A program made the translations under genes and the position numbers. Under the pieces are notes generated by a model. That model was not told where the DNA came from, searched no databases, and was given only the letters and a program-made list of their open reading frames with translations. A stretch of DNA of 64,000 bases from CAVSCR01 sp963726575 (lineage in GTDB: Bacteria; Actinomycetota; Actinomycetes; JAHEKZ01): contig CAVSCR010000005.1 in the NCBI GenBank assembly GCA_963726575.1, positions 620,001 to 684,000 on the forward strand, in the 5' to 3' direction. This document shows positions 7,846 through 17,083 of this stretch, in pieces. Positions within the stretch are counted from its first letter, which is position 1; every line of letters begins with the position of its first letter.

Positions 7846-9573
7846 TCAGCCGTCCGCTTCGGCAGTTGCTGACGACGCCGCTGACGACGGCGCTGCGACC
7901 GCGACCGGCGCCCCTCCGGGGGGCAGCTCCGGGTGGTGGTAGTCGAACGCGGGTGACTCGCTCCTGATCCGCGGGATCGAGTCGAAGTTGTGGCGTGGCG
8001 GTGGGCACGACGTGGCCCACTCCAGCGAACGGCCCCAACCCCACGGGTCGTCGGTCTCGACCAGCGGCGCGTGGCGGGTCGTGTACCAGACGTTCCACAA
8101 GAACGTGAGCGTCGACAACCCGAGGATGGCGGCACCGACGCTGGAGATCTCGTTGTACAGCGTGAACCCGTCGCTGGGCAGGTAGTCGCCGTAGCGACGG
8201 GGCATACCCATGACGCCGAGCCAGTGCTGGATCAAGAAGGTGGTCTGGAACCCGATGAACAACGTCCAGAAGTGGATCTGTCCCAGGCGCTCGTCCAGCA
8301 TCCGACCGGTCCACTTGGGCCACCAGAAGTAGAAGCCGGCGAACATCAAGAAGACGACGGTGCCGAACACGGTGTAGTGGAAGTGCGCCACCACGAAGTA
8401 CGAGTCCGACACGTGGAAGTCCAACGGCGGCGACGCGAGGATGATGCCGGTGACACCGCCGAACAAGAACGTCACGAGGAATCCCAGGGAGAACAGCATC
8501 GGTGTCTCGAACGACACCGATCCACCCCACATCGTGCCGATCCAGTTGAAGAACTTCACGCCGGTTGGCACGGCGATGAGCATCGTCATGAAGGTGAAGA
8601 ACGGGAGCAGCACGGCACCGGTGACGAACATGTGGTGGGCCCACACCGCGACGGACAGCGCAGCGATCGAGATCGTGGCGTAGATCAGTCCCTTGTAGCC
8701 GAAGATCGGCTTACGGCTGAACACCGGCAGGATCTCGCTGATGATGCCGAAGAACGGCAGCGCCAGGATGTACACCTCTGGATGCCCGAAGAACCAGAAG
8801 AGGTGCTGCCACAAGATGGCACCGCCAACGTCGGAGCTGAACACCACGGTGCCGAACTGCCGGTCGATCTCGAGCACGATGAGGGCGGCCGCCAGCACCG
8901 GGAACGCCATGAGCGCCAGGATGCTCGTGACCATGATGTTCCAGGTGAAGATCGGCATCCGGAACATGGTCATGCCGGGAGCCCGCATGCACACGATCGT
9001 CGTGATGAAGTTGACCGAGCCGAGGATCGTGCCCAGACCGCTGAGGGCCAGGCCGATGATCCACATGTCGACGCCGACACCGGGCGAGCGGATCGCGTCG
9101 TTCAGCGGGGCGTAGGCGGTCCATCCGAAGGCCGCTGAACCACCGGGCGTCAGCAGGCCGGAACAGACGAGCAGCGCGCCGAACAGGTACAGCCAGTAGG
9201 CCAGCATGTTCATGCGCGGGAAGGCGACGTCGGGCGAACCGATCTGCAGCGGCATGATGGCGTTGGCGAACGCGGAGAACAGCGGCGTCGCGAACAGGAA
9301 CAACATGATCGTCCCGTGCATCGTGAACAGTTGGTTGTACTGCTCAAGGTTCACGAACTGCAGGCCCGGCTCGGCGAGTTCGGCGCGCATGATCAGGGCC
9401 ATGGTGCCGGCGAACAGGAAGAACACGAACGAAGTGATGAAGTACAGGTAGCCGATCAGCTTGTGGTCGGTCGTGGTGGCCCACTTGACGACGGTCTGCC
9501 CGAGGGTGGCCTTGCGGCGCGCCTGCGCCGACTCCGGCGTGGCCGAGGTGACCGGTTCTTCGAGCAGAGTCAC
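7846..9573 (-). CDS. ctaD: Cytochrome c oxidase subunit I (CtaD)
   Basis: Catalytic subunit of the aa3 heme-copper oxidase, reducing O2 to water and pumping protons. The 575-residue protein has the heme a ligand region MHGTIMLFLFATP, the CuB/Tyr helix FWFFGHPEVYILALPFFG, the CuB His pair in VWAHHMFVTG, and the heme ligands in SYFVVAHFHYTVFG. About twelve membrane helices are evident. GTG 9573 overlaps the ctaC stop (GTGA), giving translational coupling. The C-terminal tail (about 535-575) is Ala/Pro rich. Confidence 0.96.
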   Translation of the reverse strand: MTLLEEPVTSATPESAQARRKATLGQTVVKWATTTDHKLIGYLYFITSFVFFLFAGTMALIMRAELAEPGLQFVNLEQYNQLFTMHGTIMLFLFATPLFSAFANAIMPLQIGSPDVAFPRMNMLAYWLYLFGALLVCSGLLTPGGSAAFGWTAYAPLNDAIRSPGVGVDMWIIGLALSGLGTILGSVNFITTIVCMRAPGMTMFRMPIFTWNIMVTSILALMAFPVLAAALIVLEIDRQFGTVVFSSDVGGAILWQHLFWFFGHPEVYILALPFFGIISEILPVFSRKPIFGYKGLIYATISIAALSVAVWAHHMFVTGAVLLPFFTFMTMLIAVPTGVKFFNWIGTMWGGSVSFETPMLFSLGFLVTFLFGGVTGIILASPPLDFHVSDSYFVVAHFHYTVFGTVVFLMFAGFYFWWPKWTGRMLDERLGQIHFWTLFIGFQTTFLIQHWLGVMGMPRRYGDYLPSDGFTLYNEISSVGAAILGLSTLTFLWNVWYTTRHAPLVETDDPWGWGRSLEWATSCPPPRHNFDSIPRIRSESPAFDYHHPELPPGGAPVAVAAPSSAASSATAEADG

Positions 9574-10445
9574 GGGGTGCCTCCGTTGGTCACGTAGCCA
9601 TCCACACTGCCACCGATCTCGGTGCGTCCCTGGTTCTGGGCGTCGTGGTTGGCCCGACCCGTGTCGAGCTGTCCGGTCTGGCCCTTGGCCCGCAGCCCGT
9701 CGATGAAAGTCTGGTAGTCGCTGGCGCTGACCACGTCGACGTAGAAGAGCATCTGCGAGTGGTAGGTGCCGCACAGCTCGGCGCAGCGGCCCGCGAAGTG
9801 CCCTTCCTTGGTCGGCGTGATCTCGAACTGGTTCACCCGGCCGGGGATCACGTCCATCTTGAACAGGAAGTCGGGGACCCAGAACGAGTGGGCCACGTCG
9901 GGCGACGTGAGCTCGAACCGGATCTTCTCGTTGACCGGCAGCACCAGCGTCGGGATCTGCTGCGGCGTGCCCGTGGTGTAGACGTCTTCCTTGACGTAGT
10001 TGAAGCCCCAGTTCCACTGGTAGGCGACGACGTTGACGGTGACCGCCTGGTCGTCTTGCAACGCCATGATGTTGGCTTCATCGCGCCAGGTGAAGATGGT
10101 GAGGACCCCCACAACGATCAGCGGCGTCACCGTGTACATGACCTCGATGGGGATGTTGTACCGCGTCTGTGCCGGCAGATGGTCGGCGCGCTTGCGGAAC
10201 CAGATGGCGGTGCCGACGATCAGCACGAAAACGAACCCGAACACGACCCACCCGGCGACCCAGGTGCCCTGCCACAGCGAGTAGGTGATCTCGCCCTGCT
10301 TGGTGACCGGTTGCGGCATCTGCAGCTGCGAGGGGAGGTCGGCGACGGAGCATCCGGAGGCGAGCAGCACGACTGCTCCAGCGCCGAGAACCGCCGCAGT
10401 GCGACGGACGGCTCTGGATCGGCCGGTGGAGCGGGTGGAGCTCAC
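9570..10445 (-). CDS. ctaC: Cytochrome c oxidase subunit II (CtaC)
   Basis: Subunit II accepts electrons from QcrC at the binuclear CuA centre. The 291-residue product has a lipoprotein signal with lipobox LLASGC (Cys near 32), two membrane helices (about 60-80 and 105-125), and an extracytoplasmic cupredoxin domain. That domain carries the aromatic YQWNWGF motif and the CuA box CAELCGTYHSQM with an upstream His in DVAHSFWVP. The GTG start at 10445 has an AAGGCG ribosome site upstream. A TAATGT box at 10512-10517 on this strand is a plausible -10 for the ctaCDF operon. Confidence 0.95.
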   Translation of the reverse strand: MSSTRSTGRSRAVRRTAAVLGAGAVVLLASGCSVADLPSQLQMPQPVTKQGEITYSLWQGTWVAGWVVFGFVFVLIVGTAIWFRKRADHLPAQTRYNIPIEVMYTVTPLIVVGVLTIFTWRDEANIMALQDDQAVTVNVVAYQWNWGFNYVKEDVYTTGTPQQIPTLVLPVNEKIRFELTSPDVAHSFWVPDFLFKMDVIPGRVNQFEITPTKEGHFAGRCAELCGTYHSQMLFYVDVVSASDYQTFIDGLRAKGQTGQLDTGRANHDAQNQGRTEIGGSVDGYVTNGGTP

Positions 10446-10617
10446 AAGGCGCCTTCCGAGTACGGACCGCCGCGAAGGCGCGGGGCCGGGGTCCTGAGCA
10501 GATTCGGTGGCACATTAGCGCAGGGACCAGCCCCGCGCCGGGAGGGGGAGCGCCCCGATTCCGGCCGTTACCGTGACGTGTCATGACGCCTTCTGAGGTC
10601 GTCCTCGACGCCACCGG

Positions 10618-11301
10618 CTACCGGGTCGGCCGGGTCGACCCGAAGGCGTCCGGCACGAGCAGCGCTGCGTCGAGCTGACGCAGGTAGGCCGGCCGCGGGA
10701 TCGCCACGACCCCGAGGCTGGCCAGATGGGCCGTGGGCCACTGCACGTCGAGCAGCCGGGTGCCACCCGCGGCGATCAGGTGGTCGACCAGGCCGAGGAG
10801 GGCCACCTTGGAGGCGTCCGTGGCCTGGTGGAACATCGACTCACCTGCGAACAAGCCGCCCAGGCTCACGCCGTAGAGACCACCGAGGAGGTGCCCGTCG
10901 GCCGACCACGACTCGACGCTGTGGGCCACCCCCAGCGCGTGCAGCCGCCGGTACGCACGCGCCATCTCCTGCGTGATCCAACCGCCGTCACGCGGCGCTG
11001 TGCGACACGCGTCCACCACAGCGTCGAACGCGGTGTCGATCCGCACCTCGAAACGGCGCTGCGACCGACGCAGCGAGCGGGAGCGCACGACCGCCTCCAG
11101 GGGCAGGACCGCTCGTGGATCGGGACTCCACCACGCGAGACGACGCGCGACCGGCATCGGGAACAGGCCCAGCCGGTAGGCGGAGACCAGCGTGGCCGGC
11201 TCGAGGTCGGCCCCGACGCAGACCAACTCCTCGCCGTCGGCATCCGGCCCGAGGTCACGCGGGTCGGGAAGGAGGAAGCGGGACGCCCCGTCCGTGCTCA
11301 G
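10618..11301 (-). CDS. aat: Leucyl/phenylalanyl-tRNA-protein transferase (Aat), probable CTG start
   Basis: Aat adds Leu or Phe to N-terminal Arg/Lys of proteins, making N-end-rule substrates. The frame contains FLLPDPRDLGPDADGEELVC, VGADLEPATLVSAYRLGLFP, the WWSPDPRAVLPLE box, GGWITQEMARAYRRLHALGV, GGLYGVSLGGLFAGESMF, and LLDVQWPTAHLASLG, covering the whole family. No in-frame ATG, GTG or TTG gives a normal N-terminus. CTG 11301 overlaps the stop of the upstream kinase gene (CTGA) and yields 227 residues, the normal length, so I infer a CTG start with coupling. The function is secure; the start is inferred. Confidence 0.88.
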   Translation of the reverse strand: MSTDGASRFLLPDPRDLGPDADGEELVCVGADLEPATLVSAYRLGLFPMPVARRLAWWSPDPRAVLPLEAVVRSRSLRRSQRRFEVRIDTAFDAVVDACRTAPRDGGWITQEMARAYRRLHALGVAHSVESWSADGHLLGGLYGVSLGGLFAGESMFHQATDASKVALLGLVDHLIAAGGTRLLDVQWPTAHLASLGVVAIPRPAYLRQLDAALLVPDAFGSTRPTR

Positions 11302-12293
11302 CGCAGCTCCGCCACCAGGTGGGCCGCGACCTCCTCGGCCGCCGGGGTGCCGTAGGCGGTCGCGAACCTCGCCACGAAGCCCGCAGGCTCGAAGTCGTAC
11401 TCCTGCGTCCCCACCGTCTCCACGACGTAGGTGGCTAGCAGACACCCCACCTGCGCGGCGCGCTCGTCGCCTAGGCCCCAGCTGACGCCCGCAAGGTAGC
11501 CGGCACGGAACGCGTCGCCGACTCCGGTGGGATCGGCGCGACGCTCCTCTTGCGGCACCGACACCGTCACGGTCGAGCCGTCCGTCCGGTCGACGCGGGC
11601 GCCCTTGGCCCCCAACGTCGTGATCCGCACCGCGACCCGGTCGCGGATCTCGGCGTCGGTCCAACCGGTCTTCTGCTCGGTGAGCACCGACTCGTACTCG
11701 TTGGTCACCAGGTAAGCCGCCCCGTCGATCAGCCTGCGGATCTGCTCGCCGTCCATGAAGGCCAGCTGCTGGGACGGGTCGGCGACGAACGGGTAGCCGC
11801 GTTCCCGGCACTCCTGCGTGTGGCGCAGCATCGCCTCGGGGTCGTTGGGACCCACCACCACGAGATCCAGGCCACCGAGCCGGGCGGCCAGCGGTTCCAG
11901 CTCGATCTGGCGGGCCTCGGCCATGGCGCCGGGGTAGAAGGAGGCGATCTGGGCCTGCACCTGGTCGGTCGTGCAGATGAAGCGAGCGGTGTGGTGGTCG
12001 TCGGACACGTGGACGCCGGAGGTGTCGACGCCGTGACGTTCCAACCAGCTGCGGTAGTCGGCGAAGTCCGGGCCTACGGCGGCGACGAGCAGAGGTCGCA
12101 GACCGAGGTTCGCCAGGCCGAACGCGATGTTCGCCGCGACACCTCCGCGCCGCACCTCCAGGTCGTCGACCAGGAACGAGAGAGACACCTTGTCGAGGTG
12201 GTCGGCGACGAGTGAGTCGCTGAACCGACCCGCGAAGTTCATCAGGTGGTCGGTGGCCACCGATCCGGTGACGGCGATGCGTGAGTCGGGCAC
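11298..12293 (-). CDS. PfkB-family carbohydrate kinase, adenosine kinase-like
   Basis: Ribokinase-fold sugar/nucleoside kinase. The 331-residue protein starts PDSRIAVTGSVATDHLM and has the substrate-side GGVAANIAFGLANLG. The C-terminal anion hole/catalytic motif is DPTGVGDAFRAGYLAG, with the catalytic Asp. Its place beside ctaC matches the mycobacterial adenosine kinase gene (Rv2202c), so adenosine is the most likely substrate. I choose GTG 12293 over GTG 12302 because a TAACGT box lies 7 nt upstream and overlaps the earlier codon. It overlaps aat by 4 nt. Confidence 0.85.
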   Translation of the reverse strand: MPDSRIAVTGSVATDHLMNFAGRFSDSLVADHLDKVSLSFLVDDLEVRRGGVAANIAFGLANLGLRPLLVAAVGPDFADYRSWLERHGVDTSGVHVSDDHHTARFICTTDQVQAQIASFYPGAMAEARQIELEPLAARLGGLDLVVVGPNDPEAMLRHTQECRERGYPFVADPSQQLAFMDGEQIRRLIDGAAYLVTNEYESVLTEQKTGWTDAEIRDRVAVRITTLGAKGARVDRTDGSTVTVSVPQEERRADPTGVGDAFRAGYLAGVSWGLGDERAAQVGCLLATYVVETVGTQEYDFEPAGFVARFATAYGTPAAEEVAAHLVAELR

Positions 12294-12300
12294 CCCGTGC

Positions 12301-12306
12301 ACGTTA
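12301..12306 (-). promoter_or_regulatory. -10 box of the adenosine kinase-like gene
   Basis: TAACGT read on the minus strand, 7 nt before GTG 12293; leaderless pattern. Confidence 0.5.
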
Positions 12307-12332
12307 CCCGGTCATGTTGATCTTGCGTGGGG

Positions 12333-14405
12333 TCAGTTCCGCACGACGAGGACGTCGTCGATGTTGAACGCGACGGTGGACGCCTCACTCGTTCCGATCT
12401 GGATCCGGCCGATCGGCGTCGCGCCGGTGTTCGACGTCCACGTGCCGACGACCGCGCCGTCGTACGTGGCCTGCAGCCGACCTGCGGCCCCGGCGACACC
12501 GATGCACAGTCCGACCTGGTGCCAGCCGCCGACCGGCAGGGTCGTGCTGGTGTTGTACAGCGTGCCGGTCTGGTCGTTGCGCACCCGCAGCATTCCGGCG
12601 GGGGTCATCGTGAGCCGCGCGACGTCGCCACCGGTCGACGTGCGGAACCGGATCGGCGAGAACGCGGTCGACCGGCTCTCGACGCGCAGCTGCGCCGAGT
12701 AGCACAGGTTGGTCTCGGTCGAGGGCAGTGCCTGCCAGGCGGCCGCCGACTGCGAGGCGACGGCGCCCCGGATGCTCGGGACGGTCCCGGTGGGTGCGGA
12801 CCTGGTGGAGTCGCTGCTGAGCCGCGTCACGCCTGACCACCCCACCAGCCCGTTGTCGAACCCGTCACTGACGATCACGCCAGGCGCGGAGGTCGCCACT
12901 GTCACCGGGTCGGACAGCGGGCTGGGGTCCCCGGTGTTGACGCCGTCGGAGGCCGTGACGTCGTAGGTGTAGGTGGCCCCGGGGGTGGCACCGGTGTCGG
13001 AGAACGACACCGGGTCGACCGCCGTCGAGACGTTGCCGGCCAGCGTCGAGCTGGCGCCCTCGTGTCGCCACACCTGGTAGGTCAGGGTCTTGGCGACGTC
13101 GTCGGTGGCCGCGGCGAAGGACAGGTCGACCCGTCCGGCCACCGTGCTGCTGCCGACCGGCTGCCCGGGAGCCGATGGCGCGACGGTGTCCGGCGGTCCG
13201 GACTCCAGGACGACGGAGTAGTTCCGTCCTCCCCCTGCGTCGACGGCGTTCGTGACCCCCGGAACCAGGAACGGTGTGAGCCGGTTCGTGGTGGCTCCGT
13301 CGCCGACCTGCCCGGAGTCGTCGAAGCCCCATGTCCACAACGACCCGCTCGTCGTGATCACCAGGGAGTGGTCGCGTCCGGCGTCCACCGATGCGGCATT
13401 CGTGATGCCCGGAACCAGCTGGGGCGTGACGCGGTCGGTCGTGGTTCCCAGCCCGAGCTGACCGCGTCCACCCTCGCCCCACACCCAGACCGAACCGTGC
13501 GAGGTCACCGCCAGCGAATGGTCCGCCCCGGCCGCCAGGTCGACGACGGTGCCAAGACCCGTCACGGCGACCGGCGTGTGGCGCACGGTCTTGCTGCCGT
13601 CCCCCAGCTGGCCGGAGACGTTGAGCCCCCACGACCAGACGGTGCCGTCGCTGCGCAGCGCGAGGGCGTGGTTGCGGCCGGCCGCAATCTGGACCACCCC
13701 GGTCAGCCCGGTCACGTGAACCGGCGAAAGGCGAGTGGTGGTGGTGCCGTCGCCGCACTCACCGTTGGCGTTGCTGCCCCACGCCCAGACCGTCCCGTCC
13801 GCCGCCAGAGCCGCGCTGAAGTCGCGACCTCCCACCACCTGTTGGATCCCCGTCAGCGACCCTACGGCGACCGGACGGTTGCGGTTGGTCTTCGTGCCGT
13901 CGCCGAGCTGGCCCAGAGCGTTCCAGCCCCACCCGAAGACGCGACCATCCGAGGTCAGGGCGAAGGAGCTGTAGTGGCCAGACGCGACCGCCACCACGTT
14001 GCTCGGAAGGCCGACCACTGACGTGGGGGTGGTGCGGTCGGTGAACGTGCCGTCGCCGAGCTGGCCGTAGACGTTGTCGCCCCACGCCACGACGCGACCG
14101 TCGGAGCGCAGCGCCACCACGTGCTCCCGACCGCCGGCCACCTGGACGATGTCGCTGAGGCCGGGCACGGCAGCCGGCGCAGTGTGGGCCACCGTCGTGC
14201 CGTCGCCGAGCTGGCCCTGGGGGTTCGCGCCCCACGTCACCGGTGTTCCGGGAGCCGACGCAGCCACAGCAGCGGTCGCCCTGACTGGCCCGGGGAGCCA
14301 GCCGCCGAGAACGAGTCCGAGAAGGAGCACTGCGACGGTCACACCAGTCGACCAGCCGAGGGCGCGCGGCGGTTGGGTCTGCACCACGCGCGTTCGCACC
14401 CCCAT
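12333..14405 (-). CDS. Secreted RCC1-repeat beta-propeller with FN3 and LamG-like domains
   Basis: A 690-residue surface or secreted protein. After a signal peptide (hydrophobic segment about residues 17-36) come roughly seven RCC1 repeats (about 45-390) of the form VTWGANPQGQLGDGT and WAWGSNANGECGDGT, each about 50 residues, predicting a seven-bladed propeller. A fibronectin type III domain follows (about 400-495), then a C-terminal LamG/concanavalin-like module (about 505-690). No C-terminal anchor is seen. ATG 14405 has GAGG 7 nt upstream. The role is unknown; such proteins are usually binding scaffolds. It follows erpA on the same strand with its own 133-nt gap. Confidence 0.85.
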   Translation of the reverse strand: MGVRTRVVQTQPPRALGWSTGVTVAVLLLGLVLGGWLPGPVRATAAVAASAPGTPVTWGANPQGQLGDGTTVAHTAPAAVPGLSDIVQVAGGREHVVALRSDGRVVAWGDNVYGQLGDGTFTDRTTPTSVVGLPSNVVAVASGHYSSFALTSDGRVFGWGWNALGQLGDGTKTNRNRPVAVGSLTGIQQVVGGRDFSAALAADGTVWAWGSNANGECGDGTTTTRLSPVHVTGLTGVVQIAAGRNHALALRSDGTVWSWGLNVSGQLGDGSKTVRHTPVAVTGLGTVVDLAAGADHSLAVTSHGSVWVWGEGGRGQLGLGTTTDRVTPQLVPGITNAASVDAGRDHSLVITTSGSLWTWGFDDSGQVGDGATTNRLTPFLVPGVTNAVDAGGGRNYSVVLESGPPDTVAPSAPGQPVGSSTVAGRVDLSFAAATDDVAKTLTYQVWRHEGASSTLAGNVSTAVDPVSFSDTGATPGATYTYDVTASDGVNTGDPSPLSDPVTVATSAPGVIVSDGFDNGLVGWSGVTRLSSDSTRSAPTGTVPSIRGAVASQSAAAWQALPSTETNLCYSAQLRVESRSTAFSPIRFRTSTGGDVARLTMTPAGMLRVRNDQTGTLYNTSTTLPVGGWHQVGLCIGVAGAAGRLQATYDGAVVGTWTSNTGATPIGRIQIGTSEASTVAFNIDDVLVVRN

Positions 14406-14538
14406 GCCTTGCCTCCCCACAGCGGCGAGTGACCCACCGTCGGTCAGGGGGAATCTACTGCGCTGCCACGCACCACCGCCCCCGATCCGACGAACCGGTC
14501 GGAGCGGGGGCGGTTCTGGTCTTTGCCAGGCGGTGGCG

Positions 14539-14898
14539 TCAGCTGAACGAGTCGCCGCAGGCGCAGGATCCTGTCGCGTTGGGGTTGTCGATCGTGAACC
14601 CCTGCTTCTCGATCGTGTCGACGAAGTCGATGCTGGCGCCGCCGAGGTAGGGAACGCTCATGCGGTCGACCACGACGTTGAACCCGTCGTAGGGCTGTAC
14701 CGCGTCACCGTCGAGCGCCCGGTCGTCGAAGAACAACTGGTAGCGCAGACCCGAGCAGCCGCCCGGCTGGACCGCGATGCGCAGTGCGAGGTCGGTCCGG
14801 CCCTCCTGCTCCAGAAGGCCCTTGACCTTGCTGGCGGCGGTGTCGGTGAGGCTCACCCCGGTGACGACGGTCTCGGTGGTGGAGTCCTGGACGCTCAT
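14539..14898 (-). CDS. erpA: A-type iron-sulfur carrier (ErpA/HesB family)
   Basis: Delivers [4Fe-4S] clusters to target proteins. LipA, encoded in this window, is one plausible client. The 119-residue protein has the HesB/IscA fold with the three conserved cysteines, in PGGCSGLRYQ and GSCACGDSF. ATG 14898 has AGGAG upstream, and an in-frame extension to 14973 is rejected because homologues start near MSVQD. Its position near ctaC and the adenosine kinase matches mycobacterial gene order (Rv2204c). An inverted repeat GAACCG/CGGTTC follows it but is weak as a terminator. Confidence 0.92.
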   Translation of the reverse strand: MSVQDSTTETVVTGVSLTDTAASKVKGLLEQEGRTDLALRIAVQPGGCSGLRYQLFFDDRALDGDAVQPYDGFNVVVDRMSVPYLGGASIDFVDTIEKQGFTIDNPNATGSCACGDSFS

Positions 14899-15013
14899 GC
14901 GGGGCTCCTGCGTGGTTCGACGGCGATCTGTGGTCTCTGGAGGCAACCGCCGACGGCGGTGGGCCATTCCCATGGTGACACACCCGGCTCCCGGAGCCCG
15001 TTTCGATCATGGT

Positions 15014-17083
15014 TCACCCGCTGGTGGGCAAGTGGTGCGCGATGGCCAGGAGCTGAGGCCCGACCACGCGCATGAACAGCGTCGCGCCGGGGATGTAGTA
15101 GTGCACCCCGTCCCAGCGGTAGTTGACGTCATTGGCGATCTGGTCGTTCGTGCAGAAGGCCGCAGGCGGGTGGACGGTGACCACGTGATGGGGGTCCCGT
15201 GCCGCGGCGGCCTCGAGCAACGTGTTGACGTGACGGGTTCGCGAGTCGTCTCCCCGCTCGGGCAGAGCCGGCAGCCCGCCGGCGCTGATCGGCCGGTAGC
15301 ACGGCAGCTCAGCCAGGGCAACCGTCGCCCCCGCACTCTTGACCGCCTTGATCCCCTTGGCGAGCTGCTGCTGGAAGTAGGCGTCCCAGGCCGGGCTCCC
15401 GAAGGCCAGCGTCTTGCCGTCGACCTGCACGTCGAAGACGTCCCAGGCGCCGATCATCACCAACCCGATCTGGGCGTGGCTCGCCGCGACGTGGTCGTGC
15501 CACTTCTGCGCCCAGCCGGCACATTCGGCACCGAGATCTCGACGCATGCCCTGGGTGCTCGTGATCTTGCCCTCGAGCACCCCGCAGCCCTCCACAGTCC
15601 CGTCGGTGAAGCCGAACTGCTGGGTCACGGCGTCGCTGACGTTGAGCAGCAACGTCATGCCCTGCGAGTCGCCGACGACGGTCACCCGAAGCTGGGCCGG
15701 CAGCGGGTGAGCAGGCCCGAGCGCCGCAAGTCTCCCGGCATCTCGTCCCGGCTTGGGGTCGGCCACCCGGTGTCCGGGACCCGCGTTCCCACCGAGGGCA
15801 ACGTTGTCGCCGCGCGGCGCGTTGAGCAGCTGCAGACCGAGCAGGCCCACGACCGCCAGCAGGCTGACGCCCGACACCACACCGACGCCGAGCAGCCGCT
15901 TGCGCTCGTCCGCCTCGCTCCCGCGCACGCGCGCGAACCAACGGCTCAGCGCACCACGTCGGATCGGCGTCTCGACGAAGCGGAAGGCCAGGTCGGCCAG
16001 CACCAAGGTGATGGCCATGCGCACGACGAACAGCGGCACCCCGGACAGCGGAACGTCCAGATGCGGCCTAGTCAGGACGAACACCGGCCAGTGCCACAGG
16101 TAGATGGAGTACGACCGCACCCCTAGCCACAGGATCGGCGACCAGCCGAGCGCGCGACCGACCCTCGAAGCGGGATGCACGGCCACCGCCACCGCGACCG
16201 CACCGATCAGCGCCACCACCAAGAAGCCACCCCGGTACATCCAGGTGCTGTTCTGCGTCGCATTGGCCACGAACCACACGAAGGCGGCGAGGGCTGCCGC
16301 GCCTGCGACATCGAGCACGGTGACGGCACCCGGCGCGATGATCGGGCGCAACCGAGCGGGGTTCCAGAACAGCGCGAGCAGGGAGCCGACCAGCAACGGT
16401 GCCACGTGGGTGAACGTTCCGTAGTACACCCGGGACGGGTCCGCGAACGGGTTGTACAAGGCGGCCATCAGAGCAGTGCTGCCCAGCACCCCGAGTACGA
16501 GCCCGATCGCCAGCGGGCGGCGTCGTCGGCGCAGGCGCGGCAGGACCAATGCCAGCACCAGCGCCCACGCGATGTAGTACTGCTCCTCCAACGCCAACGA
16601 CCACAGGTGCAGCAGCAGCGGCGGACGTCCCAGCGCCTGGAAGTACGACTGGTGCACGACGACGAAGTACCAGTTCGTCACGTAGGCGAGCGCGGAGAGA
16701 ACCTGACCGCGCAACGACTCGAGCTCGCCCCTGGCGAAGAGCGCGCAGTAGGCCGTCACCGCGATCAACAGCAGGTACACGGCCGGAAGCAGACGTCTGG
16801 CCCGACGCACGTAGAAATCGACCAACCCCACCTTGCCGCGACGTTCGAAGTCGACCAGCAGCAGCGACGTGATCAGGAAGCCGCTGATGACGAAGAACAG
16901 GTCGACGCCGAGGAAGCCGCCAGGTGTCCCCGGGACGGCCGCGTGGAAGACCAGCACGGCCGTCACTGCGACCGCTCTCAGGCCATCGAGCCCAGCTGCG
17001 TACGGCAGACCGCGATGGTGCAGGGCGGCTGCTGTCGCCTCGGATGTGCTGACGCGATGATGTGGGGCGGCCGGCGCGGTCAT
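15014..17083 (-). CDS. OafA-like acyltransferase with C-terminal SGNH-type domain
   Basis: Membrane O-acyltransferase, probably acetylating a cell-surface polysaccharide or lipid. The 689-residue product has the acyltransferase-3 domain (about 25-385, ten membrane helices) with GLDGLRAVAV, VLVFHAAVPGTPGGFLGVDL, FFVISGFLIT and the LWSLALEEQYY box. A linker helix (about 430-450) leads to an extracytoplasmic SGNH-type domain (about 490-689) with VTVVGDSQGMTLL carrying the likely catalytic Ser, and VGMIGAWD-like and DGVHYYIPGA segments. ATG 17083 overlaps the upstream Rieske protein stop by 4 nt (ATGA), implying linked function. Confidence 0.9.
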   Translation of the reverse strand: MTAPAAPHHRVSTSEATAAALHHRGLPYAAGLDGLRAVAVTAVLVFHAAVPGTPGGFLGVDLFFVISGFLITSLLLVDFERRGKVGLVDFYVRRARRLLPAVYLLLIAVTAYCALFARGELESLRGQVLSALAYVTNWYFVVVHQSYFQALGRPPLLLHLWSLALEEQYYIAWALVLALVLPRLRRRRRPLAIGLVLGVLGSTALMAALYNPFADPSRVYYGTFTHVAPLLVGSLLALFWNPARLRPIIAPGAVTVLDVAGAAALAAFVWFVANATQNSTWMYRGGFLVVALIGAVAVAVAVHPASRVGRALGWSPILWLGVRSYSIYLWHWPVFVLTRPHLDVPLSGVPLFVVRMAITLVLADLAFRFVETPIRRGALSRWFARVRGSEADERKRLLGVGVVSGVSLLAVVGLLGLQLLNAPRGDNVALGGNAGPGHRVADPKPGRDAGRLAALGPAHPLPAQLRVTVVGDSQGMTLLLNVSDAVTQQFGFTDGTVEGCGVLEGKITSTQGMRRDLGAECAGWAQKWHDHVAASHAQIGLVMIGAWDVFDVQVDGKTLAFGSPAWDAYFQQQLAKGIKAVKSAGATVALAELPCYRPISAGGLPALPERGDDSRTRHVNTLLEAAAARDPHHVVTVHPPAAFCTNDQIANDVNYRWDGVHYYIPGATLFMRVVGPQLLAIAHHLPTSG

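Noticed and set aside
14486..14520. Terminator after erpA
   Set aside because: Only a 6-bp GAACCG/CGGTTC stem with a 13-nt loop and no U tract; too weak to call.
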